Positions 9,000-16,478 of a stretch of 64,000 nt of DNA are shown here, in pieces (positions within the stretch are counted from its first letter, which is position 1; each line of letters starts with the position of its first letter). The translations under genes were made by a program, and so were the position numbers. The stretch covers positions 1 to 64,000 of the forward strand of contig JAAFIF010000023.1 in NCBI GenBank assembly GCA_013298625.1, in the 5' to 3' direction. The notes beneath the pieces are model-generated. The model saw only the letters and a list, made by a program, of their open reading frames with translations. It was not told the origin of the DNA and ran no database searches. Source of the stretch: Myxococcales bacterium (GTDB taxonomy: Bacteria; Myxococcota_A; Polyangia; Polyangiales; Ga0077539).

Positions 9000-10045
9000 G
9001 CCGCGCACCGTCGCGCGTCGCGCACGCGCAAGAGGTAGTCGTCGAGCCCCTTCGCGACGTCGAGCGGCCACTCTGCCGCGGACACGTCGTAGCCCAACGA
9101 GGCGAGCTTGTGCACGAGCTGCGCGCGAGCCCGACGAACGGGCTCTTTCTTCGGCGATGGGTCCTGCCAGTCCGCGTCGAGCGCGACGACAACACGACGA
9201 GGATCGATCGCCTCGACCACGGCGATCGCGCTCGACCACAACGCAACGCCGGGAATTCCCACGATCGCGTGCTTGAACAACGCCGCGCACGCGTCCGCCT
9301 TCAGCTCTCCCTCGGTGATCCACAGCGTCGACGCACGCCACCTTCGCTCGCGCGTCGCGTGCGGAACGTGAACGTTGACCGCAGCGCTCGGCCCGCCGAA
9401 GCGACGGCTCGAGACGCTCGTGTATCGATGGGTCGCGTCGAGCTCGTTCGACCGCACCTTCAACGCCACGATCCTCCCCTCGAGGTCCCGCGACGGAACG
9501 AGCATCCCTGGCGCTCCCCGCACGCTCCACCAGCCACGCCCGTCGCGCTGCTCCCACACGAGGCCCGGGATCGACGGAAGCGCGCTGCTTCCCACCGCGC
9601 GTTCGATCGCCCGCGCCAGCCTCGCGCGGCCTTCGATCGGCAGCGTTCGATACGCTCCGTCTGCGATGTCCCGATCGCTGAGACCGCGCGCGCGCAGGTT
9701 CTCGCGATGCGCGTCGCACAGCCGCAGCGACGCGAGCAACACGCTGTACGCCTCGTGGCGAACGCTCGCTGCCGCCATCTTCGCAGCAGGAACGACGATC
9801 TCTTCGCTCGCGCTTCGCGTGGGTCGGCTCTCGGCGCCGAGCTTGTGCACCCAGTACGTGATGCCGTCGCTGTTGGTCTTCTCGCGGCGCGACGCGACGC
9901 GCTTGCACAGGACGAAGCCCGCATACTCGCCGGATCCCAGCTGACACCACGAGTCGCACTCGCAGACGGGGCATCGCAGCGCGCGGGAGGCGTCGCGCCA
10001 GGCTGTCCGCGAACACGAGCCGAAACGCTCTTTCGACGCGCTCAT
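8996..10045 (-). CDS. Zinc-finger/toprim primase-like protein (DUF3854 type), 349 aa
   Basis: The N-terminus carries CPVCECDSWC, the start of a primase-like zinc ribbon. The C-terminal half has WITEGELKADAC and VVVALDADW, the conserved Glu and DxD motifs of a toprim fold like that in DUF3854 proteins next to D5 helicases. The expected role is primer synthesis or another nucleotidyl-transfer step for the element's replication. The start at 10045 overlaps the previous stop in ATGA. The neighbouring D5 helicase follows by a second ATGA overlap, so the two should be made in matched amounts. Confidence 0.8.
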   Translation of the reverse strand: MSASKERFGSCSRTAWRDASRALRCPVCECDSWCQLGSGEYAGFVLCKRVASRREKTNSDGITYWVHKLGAESRPTRSASEEIVVPAAKMAAASVRHEAYSVLLASLRLCDAHRENLRARGLSDRDIADGAYRTLPIEGRARLARAIERAVGSSALPSIPGLVWEQRDGRGWWSVRGAPGMLVPSRDLEGRIVALKVRSNELDATHRYTSVSSRRFGGPSAAVNVHVPHATRERRWRASTLWITEGELKADACAALFKHAIVGIPGVALWSSAIAVVEAIDPRRVVVALDADWQDPSPKKEPVRRARAQLVHKLASLGYDVSAAEWPLDVAKGLDDYLLRVRDARRCAA

Positions 10046-10371
10046 CGTCGTGCCCTCTTTCGCAGGTCGTTGGCGGGCTGCGCGGCCTTGATGCGCGCCG
10101 CGCGCAGCGCGTGTGTGCGTCGGTCCCATGCGTCCGCGAGCAGGGCGTGCATGGGGCGATCGAGCGTTCCGCGAGCGCGGTCGCGACTGATGTCGTCCCA
10201 GAGCAGCCTCAGCTCGGCGTGAGTGTTCGCAGCTTCGATCGCGACGAGGAGCAGCCACGCTCGTGTCCTCGAGCGCCTCGCTCGCTTCGTTCCGATGCTG
10301 ATCTCGATCGGAACGACGGGTTCTCCCGCGTCGAACAACGCCAGCTGCCCGACTTGTAGACGTCGATCCAT
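10042..10371 (-). CDS. Hypothetical protein, 109 aa
   Basis: A small soluble protein with a short beta-rich N-terminus (QLALFDAGEPVVPIEISIG), a basic linker and a helical Ala/Arg-rich second half. No family is recognised. The stop overlaps the primase start by four bases, so it belongs to the same translationally coupled replication operon. The position immediately upstream of the primase suggests an accessory replication or regulatory role, but nothing in the sequence proves it. Confidence 0.6.
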   Translation of the reverse strand: MDRRLQVGQLALFDAGEPVVPIEISIGTKRARRSRTRAWLLLVAIEAANTHAELRLLWDDISRDRARGTLDRPMHALLADAWDRRTHALRAARIKAAQPANDLRKRARR

Positions 10372-10407
10372 GCGCGGTCTCTCCTCGTTGGCTTCGGTGA
10401 GCAGCGC

Positions 10408-10845
10408 TCAGGCGGTTCGTCGCGGCGCCGTCGCGGACACCAGCTCTCTCGCCGCGGTGATCGCCGAGCGAGCTCGCTCGACCCGTCCCGAGAGCGCGGG
10501 CTCGTGCGCGCGCATCGTGACGAGCTCGTCGATCGAGTCGATCGCTCGCAGGACGTGCGCGACCGCCTTCTCGGGCGCGACCGAGAGCGCCGTGGTGCGC
10601 ACGCTCCATCCGAGCGCAGCCGTGAGCTCACCGAGCGCGAGCTGGACCGCGCTCCAACGCGGCCCGCGCGTCGCGCAGTACAGAGCGATCCCCATCGCGA
10701 TCGTGAGCCGCGCGTGCGCGATCGCGTACGCGGCTTCGACCTCACGTGCGCGCCGCGGATGGACGTCCCGCGGTCGAACGCGCGCAGGCCGCACGAGCCG
10801 CGCACGAGCGACGATGCGCTGCGCCGAGCAAGCAGGGCATCGCAT
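10408..10845 (-). CDS. Hypothetical protein with CPAC knuckle, 145 aa
   Basis: Starting at ATG 10845, the product begins MRCPACSAQR, a single Cys knuckle close to the N-terminus, then a basic stretch and a long helical domain. The start codon overlaps the stop of the upstream HTH gene in TGATG. The rest is Ala/Arg/Val helices with no catalytic motif. A much longer open frame to 11784 runs through the regulator region on the wrong strand and is not credible. It is the second gene of the leftward early operon. Confidence 0.55.
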   Translation of the reverse strand: MRCPACSAQRIVARARLVRPARVRPRDVHPRRAREVEAAYAIAHARLTIAMGIALYCATRGPRWSAVQLALGELTAALGWSVRTTALSVAPEKAVAHVLRAIDSIDELVTMRAHEPALSGRVERARSAITAARELVSATAPRRTA

Positions 10846-11108
10846 CACGCCGCCTCGCTTTCGAGACGACGAACGATCACCGCGCGCGCGGCGTTCGCGG
10901 CTTTGGCGTAGCCCCAGTCCTCGATGCGAACGTCGCCGTCCGTGAGGTTCTCGAGGTCGAACGCGTTGCAGAGGTCCGGCGTCTTCTTGCCCTTCTCCCA
11001 GTCGTGCCAGGTCGGGTGAGTGACGCGGAGCAGTCGTGCAGCCTCCGCGATCGATGTCTTTTTCTCGCGTCCGGCGCGCCAAGCCTTGAGCTTCGAGGGG
11101 CCCAACAT
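10845..11108 (-). CDS. XRE/Cro-type HTH regulator, 87 aa
   Basis: The protein has a compact helix-turn-helix, TSIAEAARLLRVTHPTWHDWE, in which the second helix would contact DNA, followed by GKKTPD as in lambda Cro/CI-like XRE proteins. A short helical tail follows. It is the first gene of the leftward operon and is divergent from a second HTH gene across a palindrome-rich region. This is the usual lysogeny-switch layout, with this small protein a likely Cro-like partner. Its operator is probably one of the GTAGCTAC sites next to its start. Confidence 0.7.
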   Translation of the reverse strand: MLGPSKLKAWRAGREKKTSIAEAARLLRVTHPTWHDWEKGKKTPDLCNAFDLENLTDGDVRIEDWGYAKAANAARAVIVRRLESEAA

Positions 11109-11193
11109 GGTAGTAACCGTAGCTACGGATACTATGCTGAGTCAAGGAGTGATCGTAGCCACAGATACTGTAGCGGAGGCTACAGTCGAGGTC
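11109..11193. promoter_or_regulatory. Divergent operator region with GTAGCTAC-type palindromes
   Basis: Between the divergent regulators lies a perfect 12-bp palindrome, CCGTAGCTACGG (11117-11128). A 16-bp near-direct repeat, CGTAGCTACGGATACT (11118-11133) and CGTAGCCACAGATACT (11154-11169), is spaced 36 bp apart. A second perfect inverted repeat has arms CTGTAGC and GCTACAG (11168-11185, 4-nt spacer). These look like multiple repressor sites overlapping two divergent promoters. GATACT in each direct repeat could serve as a -10 box for rightward transcription, but no strong -35 is seen. Confidence 0.65.
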
Positions 11194-11757
11194 GTGACGG
11201 CTTCGAAGTCCCTCCCTGTCGAGTCCAACGAGCGATTGCGCGCGCTCGTCCGCGAGCTGCTCGAGACGCGCGCGGCGGGCAACATCACGGCCTTCGCGCG
11301 CGAGCTGAAGGTGACCGGGCCCTACCTCAACGAGTTTCTCAGCGGAAAGCGCGGCGCCGGCGCGAAGCTCCTCACGGCCCTCGCGGACTACACCGGGCGA
11401 ACGCTCGATGACCTCGCGGGCCGCAAGACCGTCATCGCGCTGCCTCCGCCGCCCGAGGGCACTGCGCTCGCCGGCAACCTCCCGCACTGGGCGGAGGCCT
11501 CTGCCGAGGCGCGCTCGCGCAAGGTGGTTCCCGACGAGGCCATAGCCGTCGCAGCACACGTGGGCGGGCTCACCGCGCCGAAGGGCGGCGTCACGCCGGA
11601 GTTCGTGATCGACCTGGCGCAGTTCGTCGCGCGCTACGGCCTGCACCGCGAAGAGGTGCGCGAGGCGGCGGACAAAGAGCGCCGCGCGATCGAGCGCGAG
11701 CGCAAGCGCTCGGAGACGGTGGCCGCGAAGGGCAAAAAACTGCCTCGCGCGAAGTGA
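11194..11757 (+). CDS. HTH repressor-like protein, about 187 aa
   Basis: Residues 20-65 read as a lambda-type helix-turn-helix (TAFARELKVTGPYLNEFLSG then LLTALADYTGRT). The remainder is Ala/Arg-rich and helical with a strongly basic Lys/Arg end, so it could be a C-terminal effector or oligomerisation part. I choose GTG 11194 because starts further upstream (ATG 11107, ATG 11134) would translate through the palindromic operators. The upstream ATG at 11107 does have a purine-rich stretch before it, so the start is uncertain. It is divergent from the Cro-like gene and is the likely repressor of the element. Confidence 0.65.
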   Translation: MTASKSLPVESNERLRALVRELLETRAAGNITAFARELKVTGPYLNEFLSGKRGAGAKLLTALADYTGRTLDDLAGRKTVIALPPPPEGTALAGNLPHWAEASAEARSRKVVPDEAIAVAAHVGGLTAPKGGVTPEFVIDLAQFVARYGLHREEVREAADKERRAIERERKRSETVAAKGKKLPRAK

Positions 11758-11872
11758 CAGAGAATGTCCGCGCCACCGTGGCATCTGGGCCGCGGTCGAT
11801 CCCCGGTAGGGCGAGTTGACACTTGGTTGTTGGTGTTGCGTTCCACCGCGTGGATCGAGATTCTGAACGGCC

Positions 11873-12547
11873 GTGATCGAGGGGCTTCGCGACGCGTTGG
11901 GCGCGTTGCCGAGCGAGCGTCTCGCGGTTGAACATCAACGGGTGGCACGAGCCTCGAGGCTTCGAGAACAGCTGTCGTTGTTGCCGGCGAACGAGCTGGG
12001 GGAGGTGTTCCCCTGGCAGCGCGTTCTTCGGCCGCGGCGCCACGCGCTCGTGCTCGACGACGAGCAGAGCAGCGCGCTCGCGGAGCTGCAGTGGGGCACA
12101 CGCCTGGTCGGCGACGATCGAATCGCGTCGATCGCCGCGGCGATGCGCCGGCAAGCCGCGCTCCCGATGCCGTTCGCCGACATCCGCATCGTGGCGCTGT
12201 CCGAGGGGCTCGAGCTCATCCCCGTCAACGGGATGAACGTCCGCGACGGCGGTCGCATCCTCGGCCGCGCGCTCTACTACGCCGCGACGACCAGCAGGCA
12301 GCAGCGGACGTTTCGTGTCGGGCACGAGCTCTCGCACCACGGGCTGCGCTTCGACGTCCACGACCACGCCGATGTGCAGGCACTCATGGCCGAGCTGCTC
12401 GCGCCGATCGCGGTCGTGACGCGGTTTCGTACGGTGAGCGAGCTCTACCGAGCCGCGCGCAACGTCTCGACGTGGATCCTGCGGCTGCAGTTCGCGCGGG
12501 CGACGCTGCTGCGGCAAATGGAAGAGCGCGCGGCGGTCGGACTGTAG
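11873..12547 (+). CDS. ImmA/IrrE-family metallopeptidase, 224 aa
   Basis: The zinc motif HELSHH (HExxH, residues 151-155) is followed by the third-ligand region ALMAELLAPIAVV, matching the E-x-x-A-N-x-FA-x-ELLMP hallmark of ImmA/IrrE proteins. These peptidases cleave XRE-type repressors to induce mobile elements. The gene lies right after the HTH repressor-like gene, which fits such a pair. GTG 11873 is the start. The N-terminal 100 residues are helical and may be a sensing or DNA-associated part. TTGACA at 11816 upstream could be a -35, with no clear -10. Confidence 0.8.
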   Translation: MIEGLRDALGALPSERLAVEHQRVARASRLREQLSLLPANELGEVFPWQRVLRPRRHALVLDDEQSSALAELQWGTRLVGDDRIASIAAAMRRQAALPMPFADIRIVALSEGLELIPVNGMNVRDGGRILGRALYYAATTSRQQRTFRVGHELSHHGLRFDVHDHADVQALMAELLAPIAVVTRFRTVSELYRAARNVSTWILRLQFARATLLRQMEERAAVGL

Positions 12548-12552
12548 TCTTC

Positions 12553-12618
12553 ATAGCTACAGAGACGATTTTTCTTTGACGCCATCTGTCGCAGTAGCTA
12601 CAGCTACGATTGCGACAG
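12553..12618. promoter_or_regulatory. Second GTAGCTAC operator cluster with flanking inverted repeat
   Basis: The same core seen between the divergent regulators recurs here: ATAGCTAC at 12553-12560 and the perfect palindrome GTAGCTAC at 12594-12601, followed at once by AGCTACGAT. The second site is enclosed by an 8-bp inverted repeat, CTGTCGCA at 12586-12593 and TGCGACAG at 12611-12618. TTGACG at 12576-12581 could be a -35 that the operator would occlude. It lies upstream of the small-gene/excisionase/integrase block and may put it under the same repressor. Confidence 0.55.
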
Positions 12619-12658
12619 GGCGAAGGGCCCTTGTCGTCCGAAGGCAGGAGGTCTCTCG

Positions 12659-13051
12659 ATGGTCGAGCAGAAGGCGTCTGGTGTGGATGGCGGTGCGCAC
12701 GGCGTTCGTGCGTACGACGCGCGCGCGGTGCGTGCGGCGGTCGAGCAGCTCGCGCGAGCTGCGGGGATCGAGCTCACGAGCGAGGCCCCCGAGGACCTGC
12801 TCGACGTGATGGCTGAGGCGTTGAAGACGCTCTCGGTCGCGCTGTACGGCGAGCGCCTCGCGGTCGTGCGACTCGGGCGCTTGTTCTCGGCTGCGCTCGA
12901 AGGGCTGCCGGACGGCGAACGGCCGGCGGACGACGACTGGGACGACTTCGGCGGCTTCTTCGACGACGATGGCTTGGGCGAGGGCGATGGCCACAGCGAC
13001 GCGCCCATCGGGTTCGTGTTGGTCGACGCGCGCACGGGGAGCCCGCTGTGA
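12659..13051 (+). CDS. Hypothetical acidic protein, 130 aa
   Basis: A strong Shine-Dalgarno AGGAGG precedes ATG 12659 with good spacing, which supports this start. The first 85 residues are helical (ARAVRAAVEQLARAAG and DVMAEALKTLSVALYGER) and the end carries an acidic, Asp/Gly-rich segment. No family is recognised. It is the first gene after the second operator cluster and lies just upstream of the excisionase-like and integrase genes. Confidence 0.6.
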   Translation: MVEQKASGVDGGAHGVRAYDARAVRAAVEQLARAAGIELTSEAPEDLLDVMAEALKTLSVALYGERLAVVRLGRLFSAALEGLPDGERPADDDWDDFGGFFDDDGLGEGDGHSDAPIGFVLVDARTGSPL

Positions 13052-13073
13052 ACGTGCTCGTGAGGGTCGCATC

Positions 13074-13361
13074 ATGAGCGTCGCCACCTCGCTGCACGAG
13101 CCGAGCTCGCACGCCGTCATGGCGACGTCGTTCGGCCAGATCACCACCGCCGCGCTCGGCCTCTTTCTGCTCGGCGGAAAGAAGTCCCGCGCCGCCGCCG
13201 ACTGGTGCCGCTCGCACGGCATCTCTCTTCGCCGCGACGGAAAGCTCCTCTGGGCCCGCGTCGAAGACGTGCGCCGCGTGCTCGACGCGCAGAGCGCCGC
13301 GCCCGCGAACGACACGACCTCCGTGCTCGCGCGCGCGAAGGCCGCGATGCAGAGGCGCTGA
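13074..13361 (+). CDS. Excisionase-like small protein, 95 aa
   Basis: From ATG 13074 the product contains a winged-helix-like stretch (GGKKSRAAADWCRSHGISL followed by WARVEDVRRVLD) that resembles the MerR/excisionase fold used by recombination directionality factors. A tail of Ala and Thr follows. Its stop overlaps the integrase start (TGATG), giving a coupled xis-int pair. It would direct the integrase towards excision. The assignment rests on size, position and a weak HTH pattern, so a general DNA-binding protein remains possible. Confidence 0.55.
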   Translation: MSVATSLHEPSSHAVMATSFGQITTAALGLFLLGGKKSRAAADWCRSHGISLRRDGKLLWARVEDVRRVLDAQSAAPANDTTSVLARAKAAMQRR

Positions 13362-14688
13362 TGGGCCGCGACCTGACCGGGTGGGTCCGCAAGCGTGGCC
13401 GATCATTCTACGTCGGCTTCTTCTTGCGATCGGGCAAGACGTGGGAGCGCGCCGCGCGTGACGAGCACGGCGCTCCACTCAGCCGTGAGGATGCGAAGGC
13501 GCTCATCGCTGCGCTCGTCGCGGACTACGTCGCGTTGCGCTGGGATCCCGAGGTCGGAACGCCGGTTCCCGAGCCCGAACCGATCCCCGTCGAAGCGGTT
13601 CCGACGGTCTCGCAGTACGCGAACGCGTGGGGCTCGATGCAGCGCTACGAGAGCGCCCCCGAGGATCGCGCGACCGTCGCCCGATACATCGCGCGGGCCC
13701 CCATCGGCGCGCTGCCCGTCGATCAAGTGCGCCCGCGCCACGCTCGCGCGTTCATCCAATGGCTCATCGCGCACCCGTCCGAGCGCGGCGGGACGCTCGC
13801 GCCACGCACGATTCGCAACGCGTTCGACGTGCTTCGTCGCGTGCTGCGCTCGGCGGTCGTCGACGAGCTGCTGACGTCCAACCCCTGCGAGCCCGTGCGT
13901 GGCGAGCTACCCGAGATCGAAGACAAGGACCCGACGGCGCGCGCGAAGTGGGACTTCTCGCGAGAAGAGATCGAGGCCCTGATCTCCGACGAGCGCTTGC
14001 ATCTCGATCGACGCATCGTTCACGCGCTGCGCTTGCTCACTGGCGCGCGCATCGGAGAGATCTGCGCGCTTCGCTGGAGCGATTGGGATCGCGCCGCCCA
14101 GCCCCTCACGAAGCTCACCATCTCGCGCGCCATCAAGAGCATCTCTCGCGCGGAGGGCTCGACGAAGACGCGCGCCATCAAGGTCGTGCCTGTGCACCCC
14201 GCGCTCGAGCGCGTTCTCGCCGACTGGTGGGCTCGCGGGTGGAGCGAGACCTTCGGCCGCGAGCCTCGTGCCGAGGACCTCGTCGCGCCCACCGTTCGCG
14301 GAGGACGGCGAGGGGAGCCGCGCACATCACACGCACATCACACGCTGAGAACGAGGCGTTTCGAGACGACCAGCGGGTGCTCGGCTTCACGCACGTGCGA
14401 CACCAACACGTCGCGCGACACGCGTTCGTCTCTCGGACGCTCTCGGACGGAGGCGACGGCTCGGTCTTGCGCTGGATCACGCACGCCCCGCCGCGCACCG
14501 CGCACGACGGCTACACCCGCGCGGACTGGGGGCGCCTCTGCGCAGAGATCTCGAAGCTGAAGCTCTCGTCCCCGAGCCAGCTGATCCAGTCGGACACCAG
14601 CGACCCCAACGCGGTCGCGCCGCGGGGCGAGGTGCTCGCCGACGAGTGGCTGCTCCGCTCGTGGCTGCGGGAGCTGGACAGCGAGTGA
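13361..14688 (+). pseudogene. Tyrosine recombinase (integrase), frameshifted by an 11-bp tandem duplication
   Basis: The product is a site-specific recombinase of the phage integrase family with a basic N-terminal arm-binding part (WVRKRGRSFYVGFFLRSGK), a core-binding domain at about residues 75-185 and a catalytic domain. Box I is intact (LLTGARIGEICALRW). The frame then leaves its reading at a perfect 11-bp tandem repeat (14322-14343). Downstream, in the other frame, lie box II HVARHAFVS, the ITHAPPRTAHDGYTR motif with the nucleophile Tyr (codon at 14512), and a normal C-terminus ending at 14688. Removing one copy of the repeat restores one continuous frame of about 438 codons. As written, the protein loses the second Arg and the Tyr, so it should be inactive. 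Confidence 0.85.
14322..14343. repeat. Perfect 11-bp tandem duplication inside the integrase gene
   Basis: GCACATCACAC occurs twice head to tail (14322-14332 and 14333-14343). Its length is not a multiple of three, and deleting one copy rejoins the two halves of the integrase in frame (…EPRTSHAENEAF…). A tandem repeat of this size can arise, or be lost, by replication slippage. Confidence 0.9.
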
Positions 14689-14705
14689 CCAAGGGCCTGC
14701 GAAAA

Positions 14706-14729
14706 TACCTTGGCAGATACTTTGGCAGG
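14706..14729 (+). repeat. Tandem near-repeat between integrase and tRNA, possible arm-type site
   Basis: TACCTTGGCAGA (14706-14717) is followed at once by TACTTTGGCAGG (14718-14729); ten of twelve positions agree. It lies between the integrase stop and the tRNA 3' end. Short direct repeats beside attachment sites often serve as integrase arm-binding sites. That use here is inferred. Confidence 0.45.
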
Positions 14730-14766
14730 CTGGTCTCGCACCCCCTCCAAACCCAGCAAAAACCCA

Positions 14767-14863
14767 CGGAGCCACACAGGAATCGAACCTGCCAACCGCG
14801 GCGAAAGCCGCGTGTCCACCGGTTTTGAAGACCGGGCCCGTCACCAGCTCGGGAAGTGACTCC
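14767..14863 (-). tRNA. selC: tRNA-Sec (anticodon UCA)
   Basis: On the minus strand the gene begins GGAGTCACTTCC and ends TGTGTGGCTCC, giving an 8-bp acceptor stem as in selenocysteine tRNAs. The anticodon loop reads GTCTTCAAAACC with anticodon TCA. A long variable arm includes CGCGGCTTTCGCCGCG, and the T arm is CAGGTTCGATTCCTG. The 97-nt length and overall pattern closely resemble bacterial selC. No CCA is encoded after the discriminator. Its presence implies the host makes selenoproteins. The integrase-bearing element abuts its 3' side, so the 3' end is the likely attachment core. Confidence 0.93.
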
Positions 14864-14879
14864 GACTCGCACTGTACAC

Positions 14880-14960
14880 GGTCGCGTTCAGTCCTTCACG
14901 AACCAAATTCATCAGTAAATTCAACATCTACTGAACAAACGTAACTGGTTTTTTGGTCCT
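14880..14960. promoter_or_regulatory. AT-rich patch upstream of selC
   Basis: This short stretch is visibly far richer in A and T than its surroundings and holds an inverted repeat TCAGTA / TACTGA (14912-14917 and 14929-14934). It lies upstream of the tRNA gene on the minus strand and upstream of the next rightward gene, so it probably contains promoters. I could not assign convincing -35 and -10 boxes. Confidence 0.4.
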
Positions 14961-15070
14961 GATCACCCGTCGCTGTACACACGAGCAGTGCCGAGCGCGA
15001 GCCGGGCAGTGAGCCCCGCGCACAGCACACCAACTCAACCCTCGCGACCCTTCACGACGGAGCACTGACC

Positions 15071-15463
15071 ATGACCACCACGACCACCGCTCGCCGCATC
15101 CGCTTCCGCCTCGCTGGCTTTGTGTTCACGTACTGCCGAGAGACCGCGAAGGCCCGCGTCCGCATCGACATGTGGCGCGAGGACCCGACGACCGGCGAGC
15201 GTCACTGGATCACCGTTGCGACCACCGCTCCCGATCGAAAGAGCGCTCGCGCCGCTGCTCTGGCGCTCGTCGCGTGGGTTCGATGGTGCGACGTCGGCCC
15301 GAAGAACTCTGTGCAAGCTCAAGCCGTCGCTGAGTCGTTTGCGATGTTGCGCGAGCGGCTCGCGTCGCGCATCCCCGACGCGAGCGGCAACATCACAACG
15401 CGGCCGGCGACGAAGATCACTCCGCAGGGTGGCGTCGGTGGTAGTCGCGTTGTCGCAGCGTGA
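15071..15463 (+). CDS. Hypothetical protein, 130 aa
   Basis: ATG 15071 follows a GGAG. The product has a basic start (MTTTTTARRIRFRLAGF), a beta-rich section with WITVATT, a helical middle (SARAAALALVAWVRW) and a basic end. It has no signal peptide and no recognised family. Its 3' end overlaps the end of the convergent YVTN gene by about 47 bp, which is unusual and lowers confidence. It lies on the chromosomal side of the tRNA gene, outside the predicted element. Confidence 0.45.
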   Translation: MTTTTTARRIRFRLAGFVFTYCRETAKARVRIDMWREDPTTGERHWITVATTAPDRKSARAAALALVAWVRWCDVGPKNSVQAQAVAESFAMLRERLASRIPDASGNITTRPATKITPQGGVGGSRVVAA

Positions 15464-16478
15464 GCGCGCGCTGCGCATCGCTGATCGTCCACGCTGTCGC
15501 GCTGCCTTGTGTCGCGATGGCGAACAAGTGGTTGTCGTACCAACCCGTCACGAAGAATCGAAGCCCCGATCGCGCCGCGACGATGCCGCTCGCGTGGTCC
15601 ATCGCGGGCACGTCCAACGTGGCGACGCTCCAGTCCGTCGTGTCGACGAGGCTCATCGAACTGCCTCCGTAGTTCGCTGTGCCGACGTAGCGTCCGTCGC
15701 TCGTGACGTCGATCGATTTAGGCCACTCGCCGACGGTCACCTCGCGAATCGGCCGATCGTTCTGCGTGTCCAACACCAGCAGCTTCGAGTGGCTGAAGCA
15801 GCTCACGTACAGCCGCGCTTCATCAGGCGAGAGCGCGAGGTGTCGAGGGATGCGGCAGACTGGGTCGATCCTGCGATGGGTCTCCATCTGCGCGCCCTCG
15901 TATACGTCGATCGTATGGCCGTTGAAATTCGCCACATACAATCGACCTGCGCGCGTCACCACCATGCCGCGCGGGTTGCGGCCGGCGCGCATCGTGCGCG
16001 TCACCGTGGCGCGCGCCGTGTCGATCTCGGTGACGTTGTGCGTTCCCCAGTTGGCGACGAAGAGCCGCGCGCCGTCGCGCGAGATCGCGAGGACCTTCGG
16101 GTGGCCACCAGCGCGCACCTCCCGCGTCACTCGTCGCCTGGCGAGGTCGATGAACTGCACCGTTCCACGGGTGAAATTCGAGGCGTAGAGCGTGCGTCCG
16201 TCCGGTGAGAGCACGCTCTCGACAACGATGCCAGGGACGTTGATCGCGCCTGTTTGCGCGAGCGTCGCGGCGTCGAAGAGCATCACGTTGTTGCTGTGCG
16301 CGTTGCCGTAGTTGGTCACATAGAGCGTGCGCCCGTCGGGCGAGATCGAGACGCCCTTCGGCATCGAGCCCGTTCGAATACCGCCCACCACGTCCATCGC
16401 TGGAACCGCGCCGAGCGGAAGCGCGACCAGCACGACCGCCGCCCCCGCCCACAGCATCGCAGTACGCCGCGTGTTCAC
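15417..16478 (-). CDS. Secreted YVTN-family beta-propeller protein, 353 aa
   Basis: The N-terminus is a signal peptide or anchor (AMLWAGAAVVLVALPLGAVP). The rest consists of YVTN/YncE-type repeats, visible as ISPDGRTLYVTNYG, LSPDGRTLYASNF, ISRDGARLFVANWG and LSPDEARLYVSCF, which form a periplasmic or surface beta-propeller. Such propellers bind ligands or proteins and usually lack enzymatic activity. Its start overlaps the stop of the upstream NTPase/TPR gene in ATGA, so the two are translationally coupled. No C-terminal sorting signal is visible. Confidence 0.85.
   Translation of the reverse strand: MNTRRTAMLWAGAAVVLVALPLGAVPAMDVVGGIRTGSMPKGVSISPDGRTLYVTNYGNAHSNNVMLFDAATLAQTGAINVPGIVVESVLSPDGRTLYASNFTRGTVQFIDLARRRVTREVRAGGHPKVLAISRDGARLFVANWGTHNVTEIDTARATVTRTMRAGRNPRGMVVTRAGRLYVANFNGHTIDVYEGAQMETHRRIDPVCRIPRHLALSPDEARLYVSCFSHSKLLVLDTQNDRPIREVTVGEWPKSIDVTSDGRYVGTANYGGSSMSLVDTTDWSVATLDVPAMDHASGIVAARSGLRFFVTGWYDNHLFAIATQGSATAWTISDAQRALTLRQRDYHRRHPAE

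Larger units (their letters stand above)
1..14863. mobile_element. Integrated element (prophage or island) at the selC tRNA gene, left end outside window
   Basis: The right end is defined by a tyrosine integrase gene whose 3' end lies about 80 bp from the 3' end of a selenocysteine tRNA gene, the classic arrangement for tRNA-targeting integrases. Inside lie an XRE-type regulator pair with divergent operators, an ImmA-like peptidase, an excisionase-like protein, a toprim primase and a D5-type helicase. No capsid, terminase or portal gene is recognisable, so a prophage, a phage satellite and an integrative plasmid-like island all remain possible. The left attachment site is not in view. The integrase is frameshifted, so mobility is doubtful. 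Confidence 0.75.

Noticed and set aside
9000-10016. N-terminal extension of the D5 helicase frame
   Set aside because: It overlaps the toprim gene in a different frame and is Arg/Ser-rich noise.
14646-14828. A 60-residue open frame reading through the tRNA-Sec region
   Set aside because: It translates the tRNA gene on the opposite strand; its sequence (HRNRTCQP type) is the common artefact of tRNA genes.
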